DNA from: Clostridium sp.
GTDB taxonomy: Bacteria > Bacillota > Clostridia > Clostridiales > Clostridiaceae
DNA: 5,428 nt
Assembly: GCA_003539755.1 (NCBI GenBank)
Contig: DPOH01000041.1
Location: 1 to 5,428 of the forward strand
Direction: 5' to 3'
In this document: piece after piece, positions 1 to 5,428 of the stretch
Numbering within the stretch: position 1 is the stretch's first letter
How the letters are laid out: the number at the start of each line of letters is the position of its first letter
The notes under the pieces: generated by a model
Seen by the model: only the letters and a program-made list of their open reading frames with translations
Databases searched by the model: none
Told to the model about the DNA's origin: nothing
Program-made: the position numbers and the translations under genes

Positions 1-131
1 ACTATTATTAGCTGGTCTTATATATTTATGTGAAAATTTTCTTGTTATAAATTTATATGTTATAAAAATACCAGTTTATTTATTATAGTAGCTATAATAG
101 AAATTTATTTATGAAGAATAATCTTAATAAT
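1..131 (-). other. Start-codon-free leader downstream of the T-box terminator
   Basis: This AT-rich stretch lies downstream, on the minus strand, of the T-box terminator and should be the rest of the 5' leader of the regulated gene. Read on the minus strand it contains no ATG, GTG or TTG at all, since the plus strand has no cat, cac or caa here. The regulated coding sequence therefore cannot start inside the window. I see no ribosome binding site, strong hairpin or plus-strand gene. It is either a long untranslated leader or the remains of a locus whose gene has moved away. Confidence 0.6.
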
Positions 132-167
132 AAAAAAACTCTTCATCCTAAGATATAGGACGAAGAG
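132..167 (-). terminator. T-box intrinsic terminator
   Basis: An 11-bp hairpin (157-167 with 139-149, seven-base loop, one G-U pair at 161/145) is followed on the minus strand by seven consecutive U (132-138). Its 5' arm contains the CGUCCU segment whose CCU (157-159) also pairs with the T-box core to form the antiterminator. The two structures are mutually exclusive, as expected for transcriptional T-box control. Confidence 0.93.
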
Positions 168-416
168 AAAGTCATCGCGGTACCACCTAAATTTGCATAT
201 AATAATGCACACTCATAATAATACAGATAAACTATATTATTTCCCTTTTAACGGTGGGATTCCGTTTAATTCTACTCTCTAAAATAAGATTTCTATTAAA
301 AAGTCAAAGGCTAGTTCCATATTAATCTCATGAGAATTTACACCAAACATTCCCTCTCTGCGCTTAAATTATATATGTAATACTCCTTATCAATCTTTTT
401 AGTAATTATTATATTA
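132..416 (-). ncRNA. T-box riboswitch leader (tRNA-sensing, tentatively tRNA-Leu)
   Basis: This transcribed leader binds an uncharged tRNA and lets transcription of a downstream amino-acid gene continue. Parts are given in minus-strand order. Stem I is closed by pairing of 395-400 with 298-303. A kink-turn-like UGAU/UGA follows (389-393 and 304-306), then an AAGG/CCUU helix (385-388 with 307-310) and the AGUA specifier-loop element (381-384). The specifier region GGAACUAGCC is at 309-318. A stem IIA/B pseudoknot is visible: AACGG/CCGUU pairs 262-266 with 250-254, and loop UCCC (256-259) pairs with GGGA (242-245). The T-box core AGGUGGUACCGCG is at 176-188, and its AGG can pair with CCU at 157-159 to form the antiterminator. 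UGGU at 182-185 reads a tRNA ending ACCA, so discriminator A. Triplet CUA at 312-314, followed by a purine, fits leucine; GCC (Ala) is the main alternative, while AGC (Ser) and ACU (Thr) fit the discriminator less well. Identification as a T-box is near certain; the amino acid is inferred. Confidence 0.95.
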
Positions 417-422
417 ATGATA

Positions 423-451
423 ATTATATAAAAAAGTGAATAAGTTGTCAA
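423..451 (-). promoter_or_regulatory. Consensus sigma-A promoter of the T-box leader
   Basis: On the minus strand a perfect -35 box TTGACA (446-451) and a perfect -10 box TATAAT (423-428) are separated by 17 bases. Transcription should begin near 416, just upstream of stem I of the T-box. A match at all twelve positions with optimal spacing predicts a strong constitutive promoter, leaving control to the riboswitch. Confidence 0.92.
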
Positions 452-477
452 CAAATATAAACTAAAAAGTAATAAAA

Positions 478-506
478 TTGAAAAAACGGAATAAAAAGAT
501 TATAAT
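478..506 (+). promoter_or_regulatory. Likely promoter of the MCP remnant
   Basis: TTGAAA at 478-483 and TATAAT at 501-506 are 17 bases apart. Transcription would start around 512-514, only about 13 bases before the ATG at 526, giving a very short leader that still includes the GGAG core (514-517). The TTG that could be read as an upstream start codon at 478 is, in this view, part of the -35 box. The promoter is divergent from the T-box promoter, with 26 bases between their -35 boxes. It may also serve the downstream acetyltransferase gene. Confidence 0.6.
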
Positions 507-519
507 TTATAAAGGAGAG
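506..519 (+). repeat. 14-base direct repeat, copy 1 (RBS region of the MCP remnant)
   Basis: The sequence TTTATAAAGGAGAG occurs here and identically at 1241-1254. Each copy supplies the ribosome binding site of the following gene. The first six bases are outside the Shine-Dalgarno core, so the identity is somewhat more than two good ribosome binding sites require, though chance remains possible in such AT-rich DNA. Confidence 0.55.
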
Positions 520-525
520 TTTTTT

Positions 526-1237
526 ATGAATTCTGATAAAGTTATTAATATTAAAAATATTATTGTATGGTGTAGTTTGTTAGGATCAATAATAGTAAGA
601 ATAATCTTGAATATTATATTTAGTGCTCCAACTATTGCAAGTACATCTTTAGCTCTGACAGGAGCTGTTACGTTAGGACCAATTGGATTATTGATATTAA
701 AAAAGAGTAATGTCAAACTAGTTATGTATGGATTATGTTTATCTATGATGAGTTATATTGTTGTAATGGTAGTTACTAATCCAATTTTGGCAAACTATCT
801 AATTATTTTTTATGTAATGTTTGTTACAGTTTTATATGAAGATATGAGAGCTATAATTTTATGTGGATCAGGGAGTACATTATTTATAGTGTATTTTTTT
901 ATAAAATACAAAGACCAATTATTTGATAATGTGGATACAATACAAAACTTACCCTTCTTAACTATATATATTATATTGGGTTCAATAATGTTTATGATTT
1001 TAAGTTATTTAATGAAAAAGAATCTATCGGTATATGCTGTAGGTATTCAGAAGAAGTAAGGAATTTATTTGATACTATAAATGAAAATTCTAATAATGTA
1101 GCAGAAAAATCAACAATTGTAGATACAAAGACCAATTTATTAAACAACTATTTAAGTGATACATTAAGTGAAGTAGATGAAATTAGCATAAAACTATAGA
1201 TCAAATATCAAAAGATATGAGTGAAATTGTTGAATAA
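526..1237 (+). pseudogene. Decayed methyl-accepting chemotaxis protein (membrane sensor plus frameshifted linker)
   Basis: The intact first part encodes 177 residues from the ATG at 526, which follows a strong AAAGGAGAG site (511-519). It has six hydrophobic segments, at about residues 11-32, 40-58, 64-84, 88-104, 108-127 and 142-163. The reading frame stops at 1057-1059. The frame starting at 1044 then continues as a polar, helical linker (YSEEVRNLFDTINENSNNV and so on) to a TAG at 1197. A third frame from 1190 gives KTIDQISKDMSEIVE and stops at 1235. These pieces resemble the start of the cytoplasmic part of clostridial MCPs with a six-helix membrane sensor. Two one-base losses would account for both shifts; the second fits loss of one A from the run at 1190-1193. 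The conserved signalling hairpin tip and methylation helices are absent, so the product could not signal to CheA. A membrane protein of 177 residues may still be made. The MCP assignment rests on topology and linker similarity, not on a signature domain. Confidence 0.75.
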
Positions 1238-1240
1238 TAT

Positions 1241-1254
1241 TTTATAAAGGAGAG
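1241..1254 (+). repeat. 14-base direct repeat, copy 2 (RBS region of the acetyltransferase gene)
   Basis: Exact second copy of TTTATAAAGGAGAG, six bases upstream of the ATG at 1261 and three bases after the last stop codon of the MCP remnant. Together the copies bracket the decayed gene, 735 bases apart. Confidence 0.55.
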
Positions 1255-1260
1255 AATAAC

Positions 1261-1782
1261 ATGAATAGAATTGAATTGGTACAAGTATGTGAAAAATATA
1301 AGAGAGAAATTATTGACTATAAGAGAGAGTTTGAAATTAACAATGATAGCTTGCATGGAACAGCATGCATACAGAATTATGAAAATTTTGAAAGTTGGCT
1401 CAAAAAGGTTCAAGAACATTTAAAAGAAGAAACAATAACAGATGGATTTGTTCCGGCAACTACTTATATGGCAATAAGAAAAGAAGATGGTAGATTGATA
1501 GGAATGATAGATATAAGGCATAGGCTTAATGATTATTTATTTCATTTTGGAGGAAACATTGGTTATAGCATTAGAAGGAGTGAGCGTAGAAAAGGTTATG
1601 CAACAGAAATGCTTAAACTTGCATTAGAGAAATGTAGAGAAATAAATATGGACAAGGTTTTGATAACTTGTGATAAAGAAAATATAGGATCTGCTAAAAC
1701 TATATTAAATAATGGTGGAATATTAGAAAATGAAGTGCCTGAAGATGGACGAGTGACACAGAGATACTGGATAAGTGTTTAA
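1261..1782 (+). CDS. GNAT-family N-acetyltransferase
   Basis: The 173-residue product is a single-domain GCN5-related N-acetyltransferase, expected to transfer acetyl from acetyl-CoA to an amine on an unknown substrate in the cytoplasm. The region at residues 70-85 (MAIRKEDGRLIGMIDI) forms the beta-hairpin typical of the fold. The acetyl-CoA pyrophosphate loop (motif A) is clear at 99-114, NIGYSIRRSERRKGYA, with the R/Q-x-x-G-x-G/A signature read as R109-R-K-G112-Y-A114. The second cofactor-contact region is at 139-153 (KENIGSAKTILNNGG), including the family's Asn followed by a short helix. The length is normal and nothing is broken. An AAAGGAGAG site (1246-1254) fixes the ATG start. It follows the MCP remnant closely and lacks an obvious promoter of its own, so it may be read from the promoter near 478. 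The GNAT family is certain; the substrate cannot be predicted. Confidence 0.92.
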   Translation: MNRIELVQVCEKYKREIIDYKREFEINNDSLHGTACIQNYENFESWLKKVQEHLKEETITDGFVPATTYMAIRKEDGRLIGMIDIRHRLNDYLFHFGGNIGYSIRRSERRKGYATEMLKLALEKCREINMDKVLITCDKENIGSAKTILNNGGILENEVPEDGRVTQRYWISV

Positions 1783-1835
1783 AATAAGATTCAGATAAAT
1801 TTAAAATACTAGACAAAAATATAAAGTTAAGGTTT

Positions 1836-1877
1836 GAGAGCTGATATATTATAAAGTGAAAATAAATATCAGCTCTT
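1836..1877. terminator. Bidirectional hairpin terminator between convergent genes
   Basis: A perfect 10-bp inverted repeat, GAGCTGATAT (1838-1847) and ATATCAGCTC (1866-1875), extends by one A-T and one G-T pair and encloses an 18-base AT-rich loop. It lies between the stop of the acetyltransferase (1782) and the stop of the convergent kinase-like gene (1887). U tracts are weak on both sides (TTAATTA on plus, TCAAACCTT on minus), so termination may be inefficient. Position makes a shared terminator the best reading. Confidence 0.65.
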
Positions 1878-1886
1878 AATTAGCAA

Positions 1887-2462
1887 TTATGCATACATAT
1901 CAATTTTTATAGTTTTCTTTGAATAATAGTGGAAGTAATTATAGCCATCTATCCAGTATTTTAATAGATCAGGTCTGTACTCCATTAAATTTTTTAAGAA
2001 CTCATCAAAAACATTCAAAGAAACTAGGACTTTAATTATATCTTTTGGATAAGGTGTATTTTTACTGAATAATTTTCGTGGATCAATTACTTTGATTTTT
2101 TCATTTTCATCTACAAATATGTGAGCATTTCTAATATTTAATCTTTTAAACTTCATGTCCTTGAAATCTTCAATAAGATCTATTATTTCACATGAAAGAT
2201 TATATGATAAGCCATGAGAACTAATAAATTCTTTCAATGTTATTCCTTGTACATACTCTCTTAAAACCATGTTATGAGCTATAAATAGTACTTTTGGAAA
2301 GAATCTGCTTTTACTCACTATTTCTAGTATTTTTACTTCATCTTTAGCATTACGTTCCTTATAGAATATTTTGAGGGCATATCCTTCAGGTGTTAAATAA
2401 ACAGCACCTTCATGTCCTTTGCCTAAAAATTTACATTCCTTAATATCTAAGATGTACCTCAT
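1887..2462 (-). CDS. Small protein-kinase-like protein with altered catalytic loop
   Basis: The chosen start is the ATG at 2460-2462 (191 residues), preceded by AAGG at suitable spacing. A TTG at 2514-2516 would add 18 residues but has no usable ribosome binding site, and the domain begins only after the ATG. The protein resembles a compact eukaryotic-type kinase. It has a glycine-rich loop FLGKGHEGAVY (12-22), a VAIK-type lysine in YALKIF (K31), a candidate helix-C glutamate E42, a hinge segment LREYVQGITL (67-76), a catalytic-loop region FKRLNIRNAHIFV (105-117), and a VIDP motif with D127 at the DFG position. In the catalytic loop the aspartate position reads N109 and the metal-binding asparagine position reads H114, so classical phosphotransfer is doubtful. 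The C-lobe is very short. No signal peptide or membrane segment is seen. Its substrate or partner is unknown; it could be a weak kinase, a pseudokinase or a binding scaffold. It is convergent with the acetyltransferase gene and divergent from trkA. Confidence 0.75.
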   Translation of the reverse strand: MRYILDIKECKFLGKGHEGAVYLTPEGYALKIFYKERNAKDEVKILEIVSKSRFFPKVLFIAHNMVLREYVQGITLKEFISSHGLSYNLSCEIIDLIEDFKDMKFKRLNIRNAHIFVDENEKIKVIDPRKLFSKNTPYPKDIIKVLVSLNVFDEFLKNLMEYRPDLLKYWIDGYNYFHYYSKKTIKIDMYA

Positions 2463-2555
2463 TTTATACCTTAATAAAATATTGATTTTTATTATTATAT
2501 GATTTGTTATGCGCAAATTTCCATTTTGCTGAAAAATAAATAATAAACAATTTGA

Positions 2556-2575
2556 ATATTTATAAGTGTAAATAT
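2556..2575. repeat. Short inverted repeat ATATTTA-6-TAAATAT
   Basis: Perfect 7-base arms (2556-2562 and 2569-2575) flank TAAGTG. It lies between the divergent kinase-like and trkA genes and could be an operator. Arms made only of A and T arise easily by chance in this background. Confidence 0.25.
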
Positions 2576-2677
2576 ATAAAAAAATAATAGAAAAAGATTA
2601 AATTTGATGAATATTGTTATTGACAACGATGTATTAATGTAATTTGTTAAAATAATAAGAAATAGTAAATAATACTT

Positions 2678-2706
2678 TTGAGTTAATATATTATATATTG
2701 TATAAT
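2678..2706 (+). promoter_or_regulatory. Probable trkA-trkH operon promoter
   Basis: TTGAGT (2678-2683) and a perfect TATAAT (2701-2706) are separated by 17 bases. This predicts a start near 2713 and a leader of about 42 bases before the trkA ATG, containing the AAGGAG site at 2742-2747. The leader is too short for a riboswitch, so any K+ or c-di-AMP control would have to act elsewhere, for example on the proteins. Confidence 0.65.
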
Positions 2707-2754
2707 TGTAATGTGATTTTTTAGTTAATATTTATATAAACAAGGAGACATAAG

Positions 2755-4131
2755 ATGAATATTATTATAGTAGGTGCAGGTAAAGTAGGATATACGTTAG
2801 CTAAAAACTTATCAGATGAAAATGATAATATAACAATTATTGATAACAAAATATCCGCCTTAGAGCATATAAATAATAACCTAGATGTTATGTGCGTAAA
2901 AGGTAATTGTACCAGCCTAAAAGTTTTAAATGAAGCAGGAATTGGAGAAGCAGATCTCCTTATATCAGTAACTAATAGTGATGAACTTAATATGCTTTGC
3001 TCATTAGCAGGTAAAAAACTTGGAGCAAAACATACTATAGCAAGAGTGAGGAATCCAGGTTATGATGAGGATATTACTTTGCTTACTGAAGCAGTAGGAA
3101 TAAATCTTGTTATTAATCCCGAAAAGACAGCAGCTATAGAAATAGCAAAGCTTATTAAATATCCATTAGTAAGTAGTGTTGATACATTTGCTGAGGGAAA
3201 AGTAAATATGGTTAGTTTTAATATTTCTGATGATACAGGATTAGTAGATAAAAGAATGTCTGATTTAAACAATATTAGGGGGAATATTCTTTTTTGTGGT
3301 ATAGAAAGAAATGATGAAGTTATAATTCCAAAGGGAGATTATGTATTTCACAAAGATGATAAGGCATATGTAATTGGTGAACATAAAGAAATTCAGGAAA
3401 TGTTCAAAAGAATGGGAAGATATAAAAAGAAAGTAAGGAGTACAATGATAATTGGAGGAGGAAGAATAGCATATTATTTATCTAAAATTGCAACTGAATC
3501 TGGTGTTCATTGTAAATTAATAGAAAGCGACTTAAGTAAATGTGAAGAGCTTACTGAATTATTACCTAGTTCTGTAATAATTAATGGTGATGGGTTAGAT
3601 CAGGAATTACTTCTTTCCGAAAGTCTAAATGAAGCAGATAGTTTTATTACACTTACAGGAAGAGATGAGGATAACTTAATTGCATCTTTGTTTGCAGCGC
3701 AAAATGGTGTTAAAAATATTATTACTAAGATTACACGAGATAATTATAATGATATTGCTAAAACAATAGGAATAAATTCAATTATTAGTCCCAAAAGAGT
3801 AACAGCAAATAAAATAATAAAATACGTAAGAACTATAAAGAATAGAAAAAAATGTTCAATAGAAAATATTTATAAGATATGTAATGAGAAAGCTGAAGCA
3901 ATAGAATTTATAGTGAATGATGATTTTAATTTCCAAAATATAAAACTTAAGGATTTAGATTTTAAAGTAGATTGTATTATTGCTACTATTGTAAGGAAGA
4001 AACAAACAATAATACCATCAGGAGATGATTTTTTGCAAGAAGGTGACAGAGTTGTTATAGTAACAAAGAATCCAAATCTTCTAAGTTTAAGAGATACATT
4101 AAATGGAGGAGGAAAGGTACATGAATTATAA
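2755..4131 (+). CDS. trkA: Trk-type K+ uptake regulatory subunit TrkA
   Basis: TrkA is the peripheral cytoplasmic ring that binds NAD(H) or other nucleotides and gates the TrkH channel for potassium uptake. The 458-residue length and two tandem RCK units match full TrkA rather than the single-RCK KtrA. RCK-N1 (about 1-125) has the dinucleotide-binding loop G7-A-G-K-V-G12 and the ribose-binding acid D30 in NITIID. RCK-C1 spans about 135-222. RCK-N2 (about 229-350) has the variant loop G234-G-G-R-I-A239, with alanine replacing the last glycine, and acid E257. RCK-C2 (about 370-450) ends with the typical LQEGDRVVIV segment. There are no membrane segments. The ATG at 2755 has an AAGGAG site at seven-base spacing and is the first residue of the first beta strand. 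The gene overlaps trkH by 11 bases, indicating an operon and translational coupling. The second RCK unit, with its altered loop, may bind nucleotide differently. Confidence 0.96.
   Translation: MNIIIVGAGKVGYTLAKNLSDENDNITIIDNKISALEHINNNLDVMCVKGNCTSLKVLNEAGIGEADLLISVTNSDELNMLCSLAGKKLGAKHTIARVRNPGYDEDITLLTEAVGINLVINPEKTAAIEIAKLIKYPLVSSVDTFAEGKVNMVSFNISDDTGLVDKRMSDLNNIRGNILFCGIERNDEVIIPKGDYVFHKDDKAYVIGEHKEIQEMFKRMGRYKKKVRSTMIIGGGRIAYYLSKIATESGVHCKLIESDLSKCEELTELLPSSVIINGDGLDQELLLSESLNEADSFITLTGRDEDNLIASLFAAQNGVKNIITKITRDNYNDIAKTIGINSIISPKRVTANKIIKYVRTIKNRKKCSIENIYKICNEKAEAIEFIVNDDFNFQNIKLKDLDFKVDCIIATIVRKKQTIIPSGDDFLQEGDRVVIVTKNPNLLSLRDTLNGGGKVHEL
4105..4112 (+). promoter_or_regulatory. trkH ribosome binding site inside the end of trkA
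   Basis: GGAGGAGG lies eight bases before the ATG at 4121 and is still within trkA codons, where it encodes part of the Gly-rich C-terminus. It fixes the trkH start and predicts efficient, coupled translation of the channel subunit. Confidence 0.85.
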
Positions 4132-5428
4132 AGTAGTACTTAAGACATTAGGTAATGTAATAAAGTATGTACTTGCACTTCTTCTTATTCCAATGGCTAT
4201 TGCTATATATTATGGTGAAGGTGATGCTAAATCATTTTTATATACTATAATAATAGGCTTGCCTATAGCATTAATACTTTCAAATGTAAAAGTAAAAAAA
4301 CAAGAAATTTATGCAAAGGAAGGATTTTTGATTGTAGGATTAGCCTGGATAGTAATTTCTATTATAGGTGCACTTCCTTTTGTTATAAGTGGTGCAATAC
4401 CAGCATTTATAGATGCTTTTTTTGAAACAGTATCAGGATTTACAACAACAGGTGCTACTATTTTAACTGAGATAGAGGGTTTACCAAAAGGAATATTATT
4501 TTGGAGAAGTTTTACCCATTGGATAGGAGGTATGGGATTCTTAATATTTATGCTTGCACTCATTCCTTCAATGGGGAAAAATTCAATACATCTTCTTAAG
4601 GCTGAAAGTCCAGGTCCTGCACCTGGGAAGATAGTTCCTAAAATAAGGGATACTGCAAAGATATTGTACTTAATTTATTTAGCACTTACATTAATAGAAC
4701 TAGTTTTATTAAAGATTGCAGGAATGGATTGGTATGATTCAATAATTCATGCTATGGGCACAGCAGGAACCGGTGGTTTTTCAAATATGAATGCAAATGT
4801 AGCAGCATTCCATAGCCCAGCAATAGATTGGATAATTACTATTTTTATGACTATATTTGGAATAAATTTTGCGCTATATTTTCAATTACTAAAAGGAAAT
4901 ATAAAGGGATTCTTTAAAAATGAAGAACTAAAATATTATTTACTGATTATTTTAGTTGCGGTTATTCTTATTACATTTAATATATTAGGACTTAACAATG
5001 GGGATGTGGCTCTTTCAATAAGGCAGGCAGCATTCCAAGTTACATCAATAGTAACATCTACAGGATATGCAACAGTTGATTATAATTTCTGGCCTACACT
5101 TAGCCAATCAATACTTGTAATGCTTATGCTAGTAGGTGCTATGGCAGGGTCAACAGGTGGAGGAATAAAAACTGTAAGAGTTGTAATAATGCTTAAAGCA
5201 ATTAAGCGAGAAATAAATAAAATAATACATCCTAAGCGTATAAATAGTGTCAAAATTGATGGTAGAGCAGTAGATGAAGAGCTTATACATGGTGTGTTTT
5301 TATTTATAGGTGCTTATATAATTATCAGTCTTATTGCTATATTTATAATTTCATTTGATAATTTTGATTTTACAACTACAATAACATCTGTAATTACAAC
5401 TATGAGCAATATTGGACCAGGATTAGGA
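4121..5428 (+). CDS. trkH: Trk-type K+ channel subunit TrkH (3' end beyond window)
   Basis: TrkH is the membrane pore that brings K+ into the cell. The open frame runs 436 codons from the ATG at 4121 to the window edge without a stop; families usually have about 440-490 residues, so only the last part is missing. The four pore-loop repeats of the TrkH/KtrB superfamily are all present: SGFTTTGAT (105-113, filter G111), GTAGTGGFS (213-221, filter glycine G218 or G219), VTSTGYATVD (311-320, filter G315) and TTMSNIGPG (426-434, filter G432). The segment AMAGSTGGGIKTVR (340-353) is the glycine-rich intramembrane gating loop that lies below the filter in repeat 3. WRSFTHWIGGMGF (128-140) is the conserved helix after the first pore loop. 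Hydrophobic helices fill the rest, including 13-31, 39-54, 68-90, 136-149, 181-199, 236-254, 272-290, 329-342 and 391-411. It is translated from GGAGGAGG at 4105-4112 and overlaps trkA by 11 bases, so the two form one operon. All key residues look functional. Confidence 0.96.
   Translation, partial: MNYKVVLKTLGNVIKYVLALLLIPMAIAIYYGEGDAKSFLYTIIIGLPIALILSNVKVKKQEIYAKEGFLIVGLAWIVISIIGALPFVISGAIPAFIDAFFETVSGFTTTGATILTEIEGLPKGILFWRSFTHWIGGMGFLIFMLALIPSMGKNSIHLLKAESPGPAPGKIVPKIRDTAKILYLIYLALTLIELVLLKIAGMDWYDSIIHAMGTAGTGGFSNMNANVAAFHSPAIDWIITIFMTIFGINFALYFQLLKGNIKGFFKNEELKYYLLIILVAVILITFNILGLNNGDVALSIRQAAFQVTSIVTSTGYATVDYNFWPTLSQSILVMLMLVGAMAGSTGGGIKTVRVVIMLKAIKREINKIIHPKRINSVKIDGRAVDEELIHGVFLFIGAYIIISLIAIFIISFDNFDFTTTITSVITTMSNIGPGLG

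Larger units (their letters stand above)
2463..2754. other. Divergent intergenic region between the kinase-like gene and trkA
   Basis: These 292 bases are extremely AT-rich. They must hold the promoters of both divergent genes. For trkA a good candidate is annotated at 2678-2706. For the kinase-like gene only a lone TATAAT on the minus strand (2494-2499) is visible, without a matching -35 box. A 7-6-7 inverted repeat lies at 2556-2575. I see no recognisable riboswitch, small open reading frame or terminator here. Confidence 0.6.

Noticed and set aside
478..525. TTG start giving a 193-residue membrane protein
   Set aside because: It has no ribosome binding site, coincides with a -35 box, and adds a Lys-rich, low-complexity lead; the ATG at 526 has a strong site.
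507..716. Minus-strand open frame of 69 codons
   Set aside because: It lies opposite the membrane part of the MCP remnant and shows no domain; an antisense shadow.
1044..1237. Programmed frameshifting in the MCP gene
   Set aside because: There is no classic slippery heptamer with a downstream structure, two separate shifts are needed, and the signalling domain is missing anyway; decay explains it better.
1201..1419. Minus-strand open frame of 72 codons
   Set aside because: It overlaps the acetyltransferase start antisense; its hydrophobic look reflects AT-rich complement of charged codons.
2620..2625. TTGACA as a trkA -35 box
   Set aside because: No TATAAT-like hexamer occurs 15-19 bases downstream; the pair at 2678-2706 is better spaced and closer to the gene.
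2517..2754. c-di-AMP (ydaO-type) riboswitch upstream of trkA
   Set aside because: Such elements are known before K+ transport genes, but no conserved core, GC-containing helices or terminator is present, and the predicted leader is only about 42 bases.
3060..3272. Minus-strand open frame of 70 codons within trkA
   Set aside because: Antisense to a well-supported gene, with no recognisable motif.
4309..4563. Minus-strand open frame of 84 codons within trkH
   Set aside because: Antisense to the first pore-loop region of trkH; the repetitive Pro/Ile/Asn content is a shadow of the membrane gene.
1..5428. A new multi-gene defence or mobile system
   Set aside because: No nuclease, toxin-antitoxin, transposase, integrase, CRISPR repeats or reverse transcriptase is visible on either strand; the genes look like unrelated housekeeping and accessory loci.

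Overview
The window is very AT-rich and has strong GGAGG-type ribosome binding sites, a T-box leader, near-consensus vegetative promoters and protein sequences typical of low-GC Firmicutes. It most likely comes from a Clostridium-like chromosome; the species cannot be fixed from the sequence alone.

Layout. (1) Positions 1-451 hold a minus-strand regulatory unit: a perfect TTGACA-17-TATAAT promoter driving a complete T-box riboswitch that ends in an intrinsic terminator. The amino-acid gene it controls lies to the left, outside the window. The UGGN acceptor-reading element favours a tRNA with discriminator base A, and the best specifier reading is CUA (leucine), held tentatively. (2) Positions 478-1237 hold, divergently, a promoter and a decayed methyl-accepting chemotaxis protein (MCP) gene. 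Its six-helix membrane sensor is intact, but two frameshifts break the cytoplasmic part and nearly all of the signalling domain is gone. (3) Positions 1261-1782 encode a GNAT-family N-acetyltransferase, closed by a hairpin at 1836-1877 shared with the convergent gene that follows. (4) Positions 1887-2462, minus strand, encode a small protein-kinase-like protein whose catalytic-loop aspartate appears to be asparagine. (5) Positions 2678-5428 hold a trkA-trkH operon for Trk-type potassium uptake: a promoter, a full-length TrkA with two RCK repeats, and TrkH, which overlaps trkA by 11 bases and runs off the right edge after 436 codons.

How the parts work together. Only trkA and trkH form a clear functional unit: TrkH is the K+-conducting membrane subunit and TrkA the cytoplasmic nucleotide-binding gating ring. 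The T-box belongs to an unseen neighbour. The MCP remnant, acetyltransferase and kinase-like gene look like independent accessory genes. I see no mobile element, CRISPR array, tRNA or rRNA, and no convincing new multi-gene system. The points most worth a second look are the T-box with at least 131 start-codon-free bases after its terminator, the decayed MCP bracketed by an exact 14-base repeat, and the altered catalytic loop of the kinase-like protein.
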